Shown here: piece after piece, positions 16,701-24,873 of the stretch
How positions within the stretch are numbered: the stretch's first letter is position 1
Layout of the letters: each line of letters starts with the position of its first letter
NCBI GenBank assembly: GCA_020524525.2
Contig: CP129018.1
Coordinates: forward strand, 186,001-250,000
Length of the DNA stretch: 64,000 bases
Source of the DNA: Bacillus tianshenii
Lineage (GTDB): Bacteria > Bacillota > Bacilli > Bacillales > Bacillaceae_N
Direction of reading: 5' to 3'
Notes under the pieces: generated by a model
Databases searched by the model: none
Told to the model about the DNA's origin: nothing
The model's input: the letters and a program-made list of their open reading frames with translations, nothing else
Position numbers and translations under genes: made by a program

Positions 16701-17984
16701 ATGTCAAATCAAGAACGTATTGAACAATTAGAGCAAAGCTGGAAAAATGAAGAGCGTTGGAACGGCGTTACACGTCCATATTCTGCTGAAGATGTAATTC
16801 GTCTTCGCGGTTCAATCGACATTGAGTATACACTTGCTCAACGTGGTTCACAAAAGCTTTGGAAGTTAATGAAGGAAGAGCCATATATCAATGCTCTTGG
16901 TGCTCTTACAGGTAACCAAGCTGTTCAACAAGTAAAAGCAGGTCTTAAAGCAATTTACTTAAGCGGTTGGCAGGTAGCTGCTGATGCTAACTTAGCAGGT
17001 CATATGTATCCAGACCAAAGCTTATATCCTGCAAACAGTGTGCCACAAGTTGTTAAACGTATTAACCAATCTTTACAACGTGCTGACCAAATTCAACATA
17101 TGGAAGGCAAAGGAGATACGGACTGGTTCGCTCCTATCGTTGCTGATGCTGAAGCTGGCTTTGGTGGACAACTAAATGTATTTGAACTTATGAAAGGCAT
17201 GATTGAAGCAGGCGCTTCTGGTGTTCACTTTGAGGACCAATTAGCTTCTGAGAAAAAATGTGGTCACTTAGGTGGTAAAGTATTACTTCCAACACAATCA
17301 GCGGTTCGTAACTTAATCGCAGCTCGTTTTGCAGCTGACGTAATGGGTGTACCAACAGTGTTAATCGCACGTACAGATGCTGATGCAGCTGACATGATTA
17401 CAAGCGATGTTGACCCATATGATAAAGAGTTTATTACTGGTGAGCGTACAGCTGAAGGTTTCTACCGTACAAAACCAGGTATCGACCAAGCAATTTCTCG
17501 TGGTCTTGCTTATGCGCCATATGCTGACCTTATCTGGTGTGAAACGTCTACACCTGACCTTGAGCAAGCGAAGAAATTTGCTGAAGCAATCCATGCAAAA
17601 TATCCTGGTAAAATGCTTGCATACAACTGCTCACCTTCTTTCAACTGGAAAGCAAACCTTTCTGAAGATGAAATTGAAGTATATCAAAAAGAGCTTGGTA
17701 AGCTAGGATACAAATTCCAATTCGTTACATTGGCTGGCTTCCATGCACTTAACTACAGCATGTTCACATTGGCTAATGGCTACCGTGACCGTGGCATGGG
17801 TGCATACTCTGAGCTTCAACAAGCTGAGTTTGAAAGTGAAAAAGACGGCTATACTGCAACGAAGCATCAACGTGAAGTTGGTACAGGATACTTTGATGAA
17901 GTTTCTCAAGTTATCTCTGGTGGTACTTCTTCTACAACAGCAATGAAAGGTTCAACAGAAGAAGCACAATTTACAAAAGCATAA
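16701..17984 (+). CDS. aceA: Isocitrate lyase
   Basis: Glyoxylate-shunt enzyme that splits isocitrate into succinate and glyoxylate. It is 427 aa, the usual bacterial length. The catalytic loop [11 protein letters not shown] is intact at about residues 184-194, and the substrate and Mg sites [14 protein letters not shown]-like DAEAGFGGQ and the C-terminal [10 protein letters not shown] are present. ATG start with AGGGGGA upstream. A cre site lies about 550 bp upstream. Its usual partner, malate synthase, survives here only as fragments, so glyoxylate must be used by an enzyme encoded elsewhere or by another route. Confidence 0.97.
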   Translation: MSNQERIEQLEQSWKNEERWNGVTRPYSAEDVIRLRGSIDIEYTLAQRGSQKLWKLMKEEPYINALGALTGNQAVQQVKAGLKAIYLSGWQVAADANLAGHMYPDQSLYPANSVPQVVKRINQSLQRADQIQHMEGKGDTDWFAPIVADAEAGFGGQLNVFELMKGMIEAGASGVHFEDQLASEKKCGHLGGKVLLPTQSAVRNLIAARFAADVMGVPTVLIARTDADAADMITSDVDPYDKEFITGERTAEGFYRTKPGIDQAISRGLAYAPYADLIWCETSTPDLEQAKKFAEAIHAKYPGKMLAYNCSPSFNWKANLSEDEIEVYQKELGKLGYKFQFVTLAGFHALNYSMFTLANGYRDRGMGAYSELQQAEFESEKDGYTATKHQREVGTGYFDEVSQVISGGTSSTTAMKGSTEEAQFTKA

Positions 17985-17994
17985 AACAGAGAAG

Positions 17995-18024
17995 CCGCTG
18001 ACCATTTTGGTTAGCGGTTTTTTT
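17995..18024 (+). terminator. Terminator after aceA
   Basis: CCGCTGACC, 5-base loop, GGTTAGCGG, then a T7 run. Confidence 0.88.
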
Positions 18025-18044
18025 ATATACATTTCTTTTAGACC

Positions 18045-18080
18045 AAAAAAGCCACATGCAACGTATTGCTGCATGTGGCT
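18045..18080 (-). terminator. Terminator of the IDEAL-domain gene
   Basis: Stem AGCCACATGCA/TGCATGTGGCT (18050-18060 and 18070-18080). Read on the minus strand it is followed by a U6 tract (the A run 18045-18050). Confidence 0.85.
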
Positions 18081-18118
18081 TGTATTTTATGCCTCGTTGT
18101 GGGAAGTCACTTTTTCTC

Positions 18119-18343
18119 TTACGCAAGCTTTGCTCGCACTTCCTTATACTCCTTAGTGAGCTCCATGAACGTTTCTTTATCTGAATTATCTAGTGCCTTA
18201 TCGATCTGCATCTCTAACTGATTTCTCTTGTACAAAAGGGCCGCTTCATCAAGGATCATCTGGATATAAATCTCCATCTCTACGGAACTAATATGCTGTT
18301 GTGCACCTGTCTGTTGTTCTGGAAAAGATTTTTTATAATTCAT
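18119..18343 (-). CDS. IDEAL-domain protein
   Basis: A 74-residue soluble protein with an IDEAL domain (about residues 28-66: ILDEAALLYKRNQLEMQIDK and then DNSDKETFMELTKEY). This short helical domain occurs in several small Bacillus proteins of uncertain role; some contain it next to regulatory domains. Start ATG with AGGGGTGA upstream, and a TTGAAT-17-TATAAT promoter. Monocistronic with its own terminator. No more specific function can be given. Confidence 0.8.
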   Translation of the reverse strand: MNYKKSFPEQQTGAQQHISSVEMEIYIQMILDEAALLYKRNQLEMQIDKALDNSDKETFMELTKEYKEVRAKLA

Positions 18344-18372
18344 TCTTTATCACCCCTGATGTTCTTTTATTC

Positions 18373-18401
18373 ATTATAGTAAAAAAAGAAAGAAAATTCA
18401 A
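18373..18401 (-). promoter_or_regulatory. Promoter of the IDEAL-domain gene
   Basis: Minus strand: TTGAAT (18401-18396), 17-base spacer, TATAAT (18378-18373). Confidence 0.6.
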
Positions 18402-18507
18402 TGATATTTTCTTATTTTTCTGAAAATTTTATGTTTTGTTGGTTTGAAATGGGATGAAAAACAAAGAATGCTTGTCAAATATGGATTGTGAACTTCTTGT
18501 GAACAAT

Positions 18508-18963
18508 TTAACTTTGCAAAAATAACATTACCGCCCCGAGTAATACAAGGATAATTGCCCAAAGAGCAATCTTAAAGAAGATACTAAAGGCGATTAACGT
18601 GAGAGCGAGGCTGCAATATAAAGGCCAATATAAAAGGTGAGGATTTGCAGAACGTATATGCAAGGTGTGCAAGAAGAAGATGAGAACAAATGCTAGGCCA
18701 AGACCAATGTAAAGCAGGCCTGGATTTGAAAACCAAGCAAACTGTTTAAGGAAATTCCATACGCCAAGTGCCCCTAGCAAACTGCCTAATAAAAGCCAAA
18801 CGAAGTTTTCTTCTTTAAGTGGGCCTTGCCTGAGGAAATAAAAGATAAAAAAACTAATTCCAAGTACTAGAAGTTGAAACGTTAAAGAATGAATTGGGAA
18901 GATAAGCAAAAGAATCCCAACAACAATAAAAGAGCCTGCCGGAATCAACACGTTTTTCTTCAA
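18508..18963 (-). CDS. Small integral membrane protein, unknown function
   Basis: A 151-residue, very hydrophobic protein with about five membrane segments (near residues 6-22, 28-44, 55-70, 83-100 and 112-148) and short, mildly basic loops. Start TTG at 18963 with AGAGAGGAA upstream. I do not recognise the family. It lies between the IDEAL-domain gene and comK, divergent from comK; nothing in it suggests a competence role. Confidence 0.7.
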   Translation of the reverse strand: MKKNVLIPAGSFIVVGILLLIFPIHSLTFQLLVLGISFFIFYFLRQGPLKEENFVWLLLGSLLGALGVWNFLKQFAWFSNPGLLYIGLGLAFVLIFFLHTLHIRSANPHLLYWPLYCSLALTLIAFSIFFKIALWAIILVLLGAVMLFLQS

Positions 18964-19045
18964 AAAGCATGTTCCTCTCTGAATTTGTCCTTCTTAAGAA
19001 ATTATATGAACATGCTCCTTGAAAATATTTAAAAATTTGAAATTA

Positions 19046-19054
19046 TGTTATAAT
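19046..19054 (+). promoter_or_regulatory. Extended -10 promoter of comK
   Basis: TGTTATAAT (TG-N-TATAAT). No -35 consensus at the right distance; the AT-rich A/T-tract stretch at 19021-19040 is where ComK autoactivation sites would be expected, but a clean AAAA-N5-TTTT box is not evident. Confidence 0.5.
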
Positions 19055-19102
19055 TAGGATTGGGAAGGATTTATCATTTTATTGAAAGGAGAGGAAGATG
19101 CT

Positions 19103-19597
19103 TTGAATGAGTTTGAACAATCACATCAATTTGAGATTAATGAAAAGACGATGGCTGTTGTAGCAGAGCAAGGCTTAGAAGGAACAGTCTATTCTCGAGT
19201 ACTGGAGGTTGAGAATGAATTCGTACTTCCACTTAAGCCGGTAAAGGTTATTGATAAAAGCTGTCGTTATTTTGGCTCAAGCCTAAAAGGTAGACAAGAG
19301 GGCACAAAAGCCATTACAGGTATCACGTACAAGCCTCCGATTGCGATTGACCCGACAAGCGACATTTATATGTTTCCGACAAACTCTCCTCGCAGCCAGC
19401 AGTGCACATGGGTTGCTCATAGTTATATTTCACATTACAAGCCCTCAGCTCAAGGAAACACAATTGTAACGTTTGCGAATGGTCAATCGATAACGCTGAA
19501 GATTTCATTCCGTTCTTTTGAAAATCAACTAAACCGAACGGCTCAATTTCGTTACCTGCTTTCCAAACGGCTTCAGCCGAAACGTGTGTTTAACTAG
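19103..19597 (+). CDS. comK: Competence transcription factor ComK (short C-terminus)
   Basis: Master activator of DNA-uptake genes. The 164-residue protein shares the ComK core: VIDKSCRYFGSSLKGRQEGT, YKPPIAIDP, FPTNSPRSQQCTWVAH and SFENQLNRTAQFR. It ends at about the point where B. subtilis ComK (192 aa) begins the tail that holds the FMLYPK element bound by MecA; that tail is absent, and no remnant is seen past the stop. The start is probably TTG at 19103, with AAAGGAGAGG about 8 bases upstream; an upstream TTG overlaps that RBS. The last 8 bases overlap the convergent yhjD. Confidence 0.93.
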   Translation: MNEFEQSHQFEINEKTMAVVAEQGLEGTVYSRVLEVENEFVLPLKPVKVIDKSCRYFGSSLKGRQEGTKAITGITYKPPIAIDPTSDIYMFPTNSPRSQQCTWVAHSYISHYKPSAQGNTIVTFANGQSITLKISFRSFENQLNRTAQFRYLLSKRLQPKRVFN

Positions 19598-19994
19598 ATT
19601 TTTGCTTTGTAAAAAGTTGTTTTTCTGAAAAAAACTCCCCATCTTTCTTCAAGAAGTACTGCTTCATTAACAATTCCACATTATGACGAATTTTTGGATT
19701 AAAATAGTTCCGCTTCTCTTCATAACCATTGTAAATAAATAAGTATTGGGAAAAGACGTCATCTTGCCCTTCTTTAAATGCTTTCAAGTTTCGTATCTTC
19801 ATCAGTTGCTTTACTTTTCGTAGGTCGTTTTGGATATGTTTCTGCGTTTCTTCAATTAACTCCACGTATGGTTCATTAAGCTTAAAAGGTACTTGCTTAA
19901 GAGCATTTAAATCTTTAGTGAGGACAGTAAGAACCATAGGGAGAAAAATGGATAATTCTAATGCTTTGCGATCATTTTCTAAAATCCTTCCCAT
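19590..19994 (-). CDS. yhjD: YhjD family protein
   Basis: A 134-residue soluble, alpha-helical protein of unknown function, matching B. subtilis YhjD in size, sequence character (IFLPMVLTVLTKDLNALK, PFKLNEPYVELI, YNGYEEKRNYFNPKIR) and place beside yhjE-sipV. ATG start with a GGAGGG motif upstream. It converges on comK with an 8-base overlap and no terminator between them. A LexA-type operator overlaps its probable transcription start, so it may belong to the SOS response. Confidence 0.82.
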   Translation of the reverse strand: MGRILENDRKALELSIFLPMVLTVLTKDLNALKQVPFKLNEPYVELIEETQKHIQNDLRKVKQLMKIRNLKAFKEGQDDVFSQYLFIYNGYEEKRNYFNPKIRHNVELLMKQYFLKKDGEFFSEKQLFTKQKSS

Positions 19995-20022
19995 TCAAAA
20001 CCCTCCCTGGCAAATAGTAAGG

Positions 20023-20034
20023 GAACATTTGTTC
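20023..20034. promoter_or_regulatory. LexA (SOS) box
   Basis: GAACATTTGTTC, matching the Bacillus core GAAC-N4-GTTC. It lies 2 bases downstream of the predicted yhjD -10 (20037-20042) and about 30 bases before the start codon, a classic repression position. Confidence 0.65.
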
Positions 20035-20036
20035 TT

Positions 20037-20065
20037 ATTTTATCTTAAGTATATGCAGCATGCAA
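20037..20065 (-). promoter_or_regulatory. Promoter of yhjD
   Basis: Minus strand: TTGCAT (20065-20060), 17-base spacer, TAAAAT (20042-20037), directly next to the LexA box. Confidence 0.6.
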
Positions 20066-20267
20066 GAGAGTAATGACATTTTTTATAATTGGAATAATAT
20101 TGTATTTTTTGGCTAACATCTTAGGTTATTATTTAGTTATATGGAAAAATATATACAAATAGTGGACGGGATCAGCCGATACTAGGAAAACAAAAAAGGT
20201 TGTAGTAAACTGTCTTTAATGACAACCATAATTGTTTGTTTCACCTAAAGGATAAGGAGTATCGTTG

Positions 20268-20861
20268 ATGAAGGTGCGCTTCTTGGATAACGACATTACT
20301 GTTGAACAAATCGTTACATGGTTAGAACAATACGCTGGACTTGGACCATTGCCTGGAATTTTATTGCCGTTTCTTGAGGCGATTTTGCCATTCTTGCCGT
20401 TGGTGTTATTTGTGATGGGAAATGCGGCCGCGTTTGGTTTGTGGCAAGGGTTTCTATTCTCTTGGATTGGAACGTGTTTAGGAGCATTGTTTGTTTTCTT
20501 CTTAGTTAGAAAATTTAAAAATACGAGGTTATTCCTCTTTTTGCGTAAGCGTAAGCAATTTACTCGGTTAGCTAATTGGGTACAGCGCCATGGGTTTGGA
20601 CCGTTATTTTTATTGTTTTGCTTTCCGTTTTCTCCATCTGCACTTATCAATTTAGTGGCAGCTCTATCGGAAGTAAGCAAAAAACAGTTCACTTTAGCAG
20701 TGCTGTTAGGGAAATTAGTAATGGTATTCTTCGTTTCACTTGTTGGCCAAGACATTATTTCTTTAATACGTGAACCCCAAAAGTTATTGATTTTACTCGT
20801 CGTTATTGGCGTGATGTGGGTGATTGGTAAAGTGATTGAACGTCGTATTCAGGCTGAGTGA
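20268..20861 (+). CDS. yhjE: DedA/VTT-like membrane protein YhjE
   Basis: A 197-residue membrane protein of the SNARE-associated/VTT (TVP38/TMEM64-like) family, with about five hydrophobic segments and the family core FLEAILPFLPLVLFVMGNA and GTCLGALFVFFLVRKF. Members are lipid scramblase-like or transporter proteins; the cargo here is unknown. ATG 20268 has GGAG 8 bases upstream. It overlaps the GTG codon opening the sipV frame, and the pair yhjE-sipV is conserved in B. subtilis. Confidence 0.85.
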   Translation: MKVRFLDNDITVEQIVTWLEQYAGLGPLPGILLPFLEAILPFLPLVLFVMGNAAAFGLWQGFLFSWIGTCLGALFVFFLVRKFKNTRLFLFLRKRKQFTRLANWVQRHGFGPLFLLFCFPFSPSALINLVAALSEVSKKQFTLAVLLGKLVMVFFVSLVGQDIISLIREPQKLLILLVVIGVMWVIGKVIERRIQAE

Positions 20862-20887
20862 AAATGGGTAATGAAAGAGGGATGATG

Positions 20888-21439
20888 ATGAAGAGGGATA
20901 GGGGGAGGATTTCGCTTGGGTGGGTGCAGTCCTTAGGCCTGGCCATACTGATTGCACTACTTATTCGCTCGTTTTTCTTTTCGAGTTATGTTGTGCAAGG
21001 GGAATCGATGCTGCCAACTTTGAATGATGGAAACTTACTTGTTATTAATAAAATTGGTTATGAAATGACAGACATTCGCCGTTTTGATGTGATTGTTTTT
21101 CATGCAAATGAGAAGGAAGATTACGTCAAGCGTGTGATTGGATTGCCTGGTGATACAGTTAAGGTTAAAAACAATACATTATTTATTAATGGTGAACCAA
21201 CACCTCAAGCTTTCTTACAAAATATAGAGGACCCTGCTGCCGATATTTTTACAGAAGATTTTACGCTTGAAGAAATTACAGGCGAGAAAGAAGTACCCGA
21301 AAACTATTTATTTGTGATGGGGGACAACCGCGGAAAAAGTTATGATAGCCGCTATTTTGGATTTGTGTCGATTGAAAAGGTTGTAGGAAAGGTTAATCTA
21401 AGATATTGGCCTGTTCAAGATATTGATGTTCACTTTTAA
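20888..21439 (+). CDS. sipV: Type I signal peptidase (SipV-like)
   Basis: Membrane-anchored serine/lysine protease that removes signal peptides from exported proteins. It has 183 aa, one N-terminal membrane anchor (about residues 14-34), the catalytic Ser40 in QGESMLPTL and Lys81 in YVKRVIGLPGD, and the later box GDNRGKSYDSRYFG. ATG 20888 is preferred because AGAGGG ends 6 bases upstream; earlier in-frame starts at 20858, 20864, 20882 and 20885 exist. Named after the syntenic sipV; another sip paralogue cannot be excluded. Confidence 0.88.
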   Translation: MKRDRGRISLGWVQSLGLAILIALLIRSFFFSSYVVQGESMLPTLNDGNLLVINKIGYEMTDIRRFDVIVFHANEKEDYVKRVIGLPGDTVKVKNNTLFINGEPTPQAFLQNIEDPAADIFTEDFTLEEITGEKEVPENYLFVMGDNRGKSYDSRYFGFVSIEKVVGKVNLRYWPVQDIDVHF

Positions 21440-21440
21440 C

Positions 21441-21471
21441 ACTGCTGGCAGCTTGATGTTAGCAGTTTTCT
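21441..21471 (+). terminator. Terminator after sipV
   Basis: ACTGCTGGCA, 6-base loop, TGTTAGCAGT (two G-T pairs), then TTTTC. Confidence 0.7.
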
Positions 21472-21619
21472 TTATGGGTTAAACTACCAACACCTTCTAT
21501 TTTCAAGAATTTCTCTTTCTTTGTTAAAATAATGGATAAGGATGTTTTAGCTTTTGTACAAAGAGGGAACTTTTTTGTGTGTGTAATATATTAAAAAAAA
21601 GAGAGTGGAGGGATGGGCT

Positions 21620-24600
21620 GTGTTCGAGTGGATTCTAGGGCGGGCAAAAGTCATTGTGATTATGCTGACGCTGCTGGTGCTTGTTGGAATTATTACAGTT
21701 GTACAGTTGCCAAAGCGTGAGATACCAGAAGTAAGCGTAAATATTGCCACAGTGAAAACAGTATTTCCAGGCGCCTCGCCTGAAGAAGTAGAACGAAATA
21801 TTACAAACCCTCTTGAAGAGGAATTAAAGGATATAGACGGTTTGAAAGAAATTTCATCAGTTTCTGCTACAGGCTTCTCAAATATTGTCTTAGAGTTCGA
21901 AGACAGCTTTAATGAAAATGATGCGTTCTCGCAGCTGAGGCAATCTGTGTCAGATGTTTCACGAACCTTCCCAGACGATTCACAAGAACCTGAGGTGAAT
22001 ACTGACTTAAGGCCTTCAGCAGTTGCCTCATATCATTTAATGAGTAGTGATCCCTCTTGGCTTCTCGATATTCGTGATCAGCTTGAGGCTTGGGAAGAAA
22101 AGATGCTTGAAATTGATGGTATAGCAAAGGTTCAAGTGAAAGGTCTTCCAGAACAAGAAGTGCTAATTACACTTAATGCAGATCAACTACAAGCTTACAA
22201 TGTTGTTATGCCACAAGTGATGCAAGCGATTAATAAAGAATTTTCGCCAGCTGCATTAGGAAAAGCAGAACGTCAAGGTACAGCTTATCAATTGAAAATC
22301 CGTAACTATGATCAAGTTTCTGAAATAGAAAATGTCACAATTACAAAGGGAAAATACAATCAGCCCGTCTATGTAAAAGATGTCGGCAGTGTGGAAATTG
22401 TTCCGAAAGAGAAACAGGATTTAATTACATATCGCGAAACGCCTTCACTTTCAGTAACTGTTCTTGCAGAAAAAGGGGTTAATATTCTCCCACTGCAGGA
22501 AAAAATCTCAGCGGAAATGAAGCAGTTGCAGAAAGAATTACCGCAGCAGATAGAAGTAGAACCGTTCTATCTTCAAAGTACATTCGTTGAAGATATTTTT
22601 CGCGATTTAGCTATTTCCTCGGTCATATCAGTTGGTGTTGTCATATTGGTCATGCTTCTTGGGTTGACACCTTCTTCAGCTTTTCTTGTTGCTTTGGCAA
22701 TTCCGTTGTCCATTTTAATCGGTATTATTCCATTGCCATATGCAGAGGTGGATTTGAATCAAATTACAATTATCGGGATGATAATCGCTATTGGTATTTT
22801 AGTTGATGATGCGATTGTGGTAAACGATAACATCCAGCGGCGTTACCGATTAGGAGATGGTCCGAAGCAAGGGGCTGTGAATGGTGTTAAGGAAGTATGG
22901 ATCTCAATTGTAACGTCCTCGTTAATGATTATTTTTAGTTTCTTTCCGCTCGTTTTCTTATCAGGAAGCAGTGGTGCCTTTATTCGTGCCCTGCCGACAG
23001 TATTAATTACAACTATTATTGGTTCAACGATTATTGCTTTAACTTTTATTCCAATTTACACATCATGGCGTGAGAAAAAGAATCAACGTAAGGAGCGGCA
23101 GGTGAAAAGAGGCGGACTGCTTGGAGGCTTCTTCGCATGGTTGGAGCGTTTTTATGCAGATAAAGTTCTTGCAAAAATCGTTAAGAGGCCTGTTATCGTC
23201 GGGCTTAGTGGTCTTGTTGCTTGTATTTTATTATCAAGCTTAGCGACGAAAATCCCATTTGAATTCTTTCCCGCAGCCGATCGTGAGGAAGTAACGGTTT
23301 CTGTTCGGCTTCCAAATGGAACGCTGCTTGAAGATACTGAAGACACTCTTAAGGAGATTGAAGATACGCTTCAGCAAGATGAATTAGTGAAGGAGACCGC
23401 TGTATTTGCAGGCACGGGCTTGCCTGGGTTATTTAGTGCCCAGCTCGATAACCCAGGAGAAAATACTGGTCAAGTACTTGTAAGGATAGACAAAGAAGAA
23501 ACGTCTACGACTAATTTTATGAATAAATGGGATGACAAGTTACGTGAGCAATATTCAAATGCAGTAATTGAGCTAGAGACGATTGTAACAGGTCCGCCTG
23601 TCGGAGCTCCAGTCGCAGTAAAGGTGGCAGGGCCTGATATTGATTATTTGATTGACTTAGCTGATAGTTTGCAGTTCCAGCTTGAAAACCTTGAAGGTGC
23701 AAAATTTGTGACAGTTGATGTTGGTACTCCTCAGCCTGTTGTTGAATATGTACCTGATCGGACAATGCTTGATTGGAATGGACTAACCATTCAAGATGTC
23801 AGTCAGCAAATTCAAGCAGCTGTTGAAGGGGTTCGGATGGGCACCTTCGATGATGGAAATGAACGGCGTGATATGCGTTTGTTCCTTGATGATAATGTCG
23901 ATAGTGAGACAGTTGATTTACGTCAGCTGGAACTTCGCAGTCAATATCAGCAAGAAGGTGCCTTGCAGACAGTTTCAGTAGATGAACTTGTCGATGAAGT
24001 GAAGAAGAAGCAGCTTCAACGTATTCCGCATATTGATGGAGAGCGAACGATTACCATTCGTGCCTATCCTGAAGAAGGCGAGAAAGCTGCTTTTGAGGAG
24101 GAAGCTCTTTCGATTGTTAATGAACTTAAAGGAAAGACACAGGAAGGGTATTCTTTAACGATTGGTGGAGAAACATCGGAGCGCTCTGAGTTCTTTATTG
24201 AAGTAACAAAGCTGTTTATCATTGTGCTATTTTTAATTTACCTTGTGATCGTAATTCAGTTCAACTCATTGCTTATGCCGTTCTTAATCTTAAGTTCTGT
24301 TTACTTAGGTATTACCGGAGCGATTATTGGCTTGTTCATCACAGGAACCCCGCTAAGCTTCCTTGCTGTGCTTGGTATGGTTTCGTTATCAGGTATTGTA
24401 GTGCGTAACTCTGTTATTTTAATTGAATTTATTCAGCAGCGAATGGATGAAGGAATGTCGATGATCGAAGCTGTGATTGAAGCAGGACGGGCACGTATTC
24501 GTCCGATTGTATTAACAACACTAACTTCAATTGGAGCGTTGCTTCCAATTGCGATTGCAGGGGATGTATTGTTTCGTCCGCTTGCGATTGCGGTCGTAGC

Positions 24601-24703
24601 TGGTCTTGCTTTTTCAACAGGGCTAACACTTCTATTAGTGCCAGCATTTTATTTAATCTTAGCTAAATTCAGCCGAACTAAGACAAAAGCGATAGAAGAA
24701 TAA
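21620..24703 (+). CDS. RND-family efflux transporter permease
   Basis: A proton-driven exporter of the AcrB/HAE-1-like RND superfamily, 1027 aa. An N-terminal membrane helix (about 12-30) is followed by a large extracytoplasmic domain, a helix bundle with GILVDDAIVVNDNIQRRY, a second extracytoplasmic domain and the final bundle with GMVSLSGIVVRNSVILIEF and AGRARIRPIVLTTLTSIGAL. The duplicated architecture and full length suggest a working pump. No membrane-fusion protein or regulator is adjacent. GTG 21620 has GGAGGG 7 bases upstream; a GTG at 21605 gives a weaker start. Substrate unknown. Confidence 0.9.
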   Translation: MFEWILGRAKVIVIMLTLLVLVGIITVVQLPKREIPEVSVNIATVKTVFPGASPEEVERNITNPLEEELKDIDGLKEISSVSATGFSNIVLEFEDSFNENDAFSQLRQSVSDVSRTFPDDSQEPEVNTDLRPSAVASYHLMSSDPSWLLDIRDQLEAWEEKMLEIDGIAKVQVKGLPEQEVLITLNADQLQAYNVVMPQVMQAINKEFSPAALGKAERQGTAYQLKIRNYDQVSEIENVTITKGKYNQPVYVKDVGSVEIVPKEKQDLITYRETPSLSVTVLAEKGVNILPLQEKISAEMKQLQKELPQQIEVEPFYLQSTFVEDIFRDLAISSVISVGVVILVMLLGLTPSSAFLVALAIPLSILIGIIPLPYAEVDLNQITIIGMIIAIGILVDDAIVVNDNIQRRYRLGDGPKQGAVNGVKEVWISIVTSSLMIIFSFFPLVFLSGSSGAFIRALPTVLITTIIGSTIIALTFIPIYTSWREKKNQRKERQVKRGGLLGGFFAWLERFYADKVLAKIVKRPVIVGLSGLVACILLSSLATKIPFEFFPAADREEVTVSVRLPNGTLLEDTEDTLKEIEDTLQQDELVKETAVFAGTGLPGLFSAQLDNPGENTGQVLVRIDKEETSTTNFMNKWDDKLREQYSNAVIELETIVTGPPVGAPVAVKVAGPDIDYLIDLADSLQFQLENLEGAKFVTVDVGTPQPVVEYVPDRTMLDWNGLTIQDVSQQIQAAVEGVRMGTFDDGNERRDMRLFLDDNVDSETVDLRQLELRSQYQQEGALQTVSVDELVDEVKKKQLQRIPHIDGERTITIRAYPEEGEKAAFEEEALSIVNELKGKTQEGYSLTIGGETSERSEFFIEVTKLFIIVLFLIYLVIVIQFNSLLMPFLILSSVYLGITGAIIGLFITGTPLSFLAVLGMVSLSGIVVRNSVILIEFIQQRMDEGMSMIEAVIEAGRARIRPIVLTTLTSIGALLPIAIAGDVLFRPLAIAVVAGLAFSTGLTLLLVPAFYLILAKFSRTKTKAIEE

Positions 24704-24705
24704 TG

Positions 24706-24739
24706 AAAAACAGGCAGAGGTGTTTCCCTGCCTGTTTTT
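24706..24739 (+). terminator. Terminator after the RND gene
   Basis: AAAAACAGGCAG paired with CTGCCTGTTTTT around a 10-base loop, with extra GG/CC pairing inside; U tract in the right arm. Confidence 0.9.
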
Positions 24740-24801
24740 GTTCGCTATAATGGAAACATCAGTACGGTTTTTCGGAAACAACATGACGATAATGCATAAG
24801 C

Positions 24802-24837
24802 AGCCTGGCTTTACGAATGTACAAGCTGGGCTTTTTC
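24802..24837 (+). terminator. Hairpin with U tract in the addB leader
   Basis: AGCCTGGCTT (24802-24811) pairs with AAGCTGGGCT (24823-24832) with two G-U pairs, then TTTTTC. It lies about 40 bases before the addB start, so it could be an attenuator or a terminator of incoming transcription. Confidence 0.45.
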
Positions 24838-24873
24838 TGCCTTATTTTAAGGGAAAAAAGGGGGAGTACCGAC

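Noticed and set aside
20216-20755. 179-codon open frame on the minus strand opposite yhjE
   Set aside because: Asn/Lys/Pro-rich translation without family resemblance, fully antisense to a well-supported membrane protein gene.
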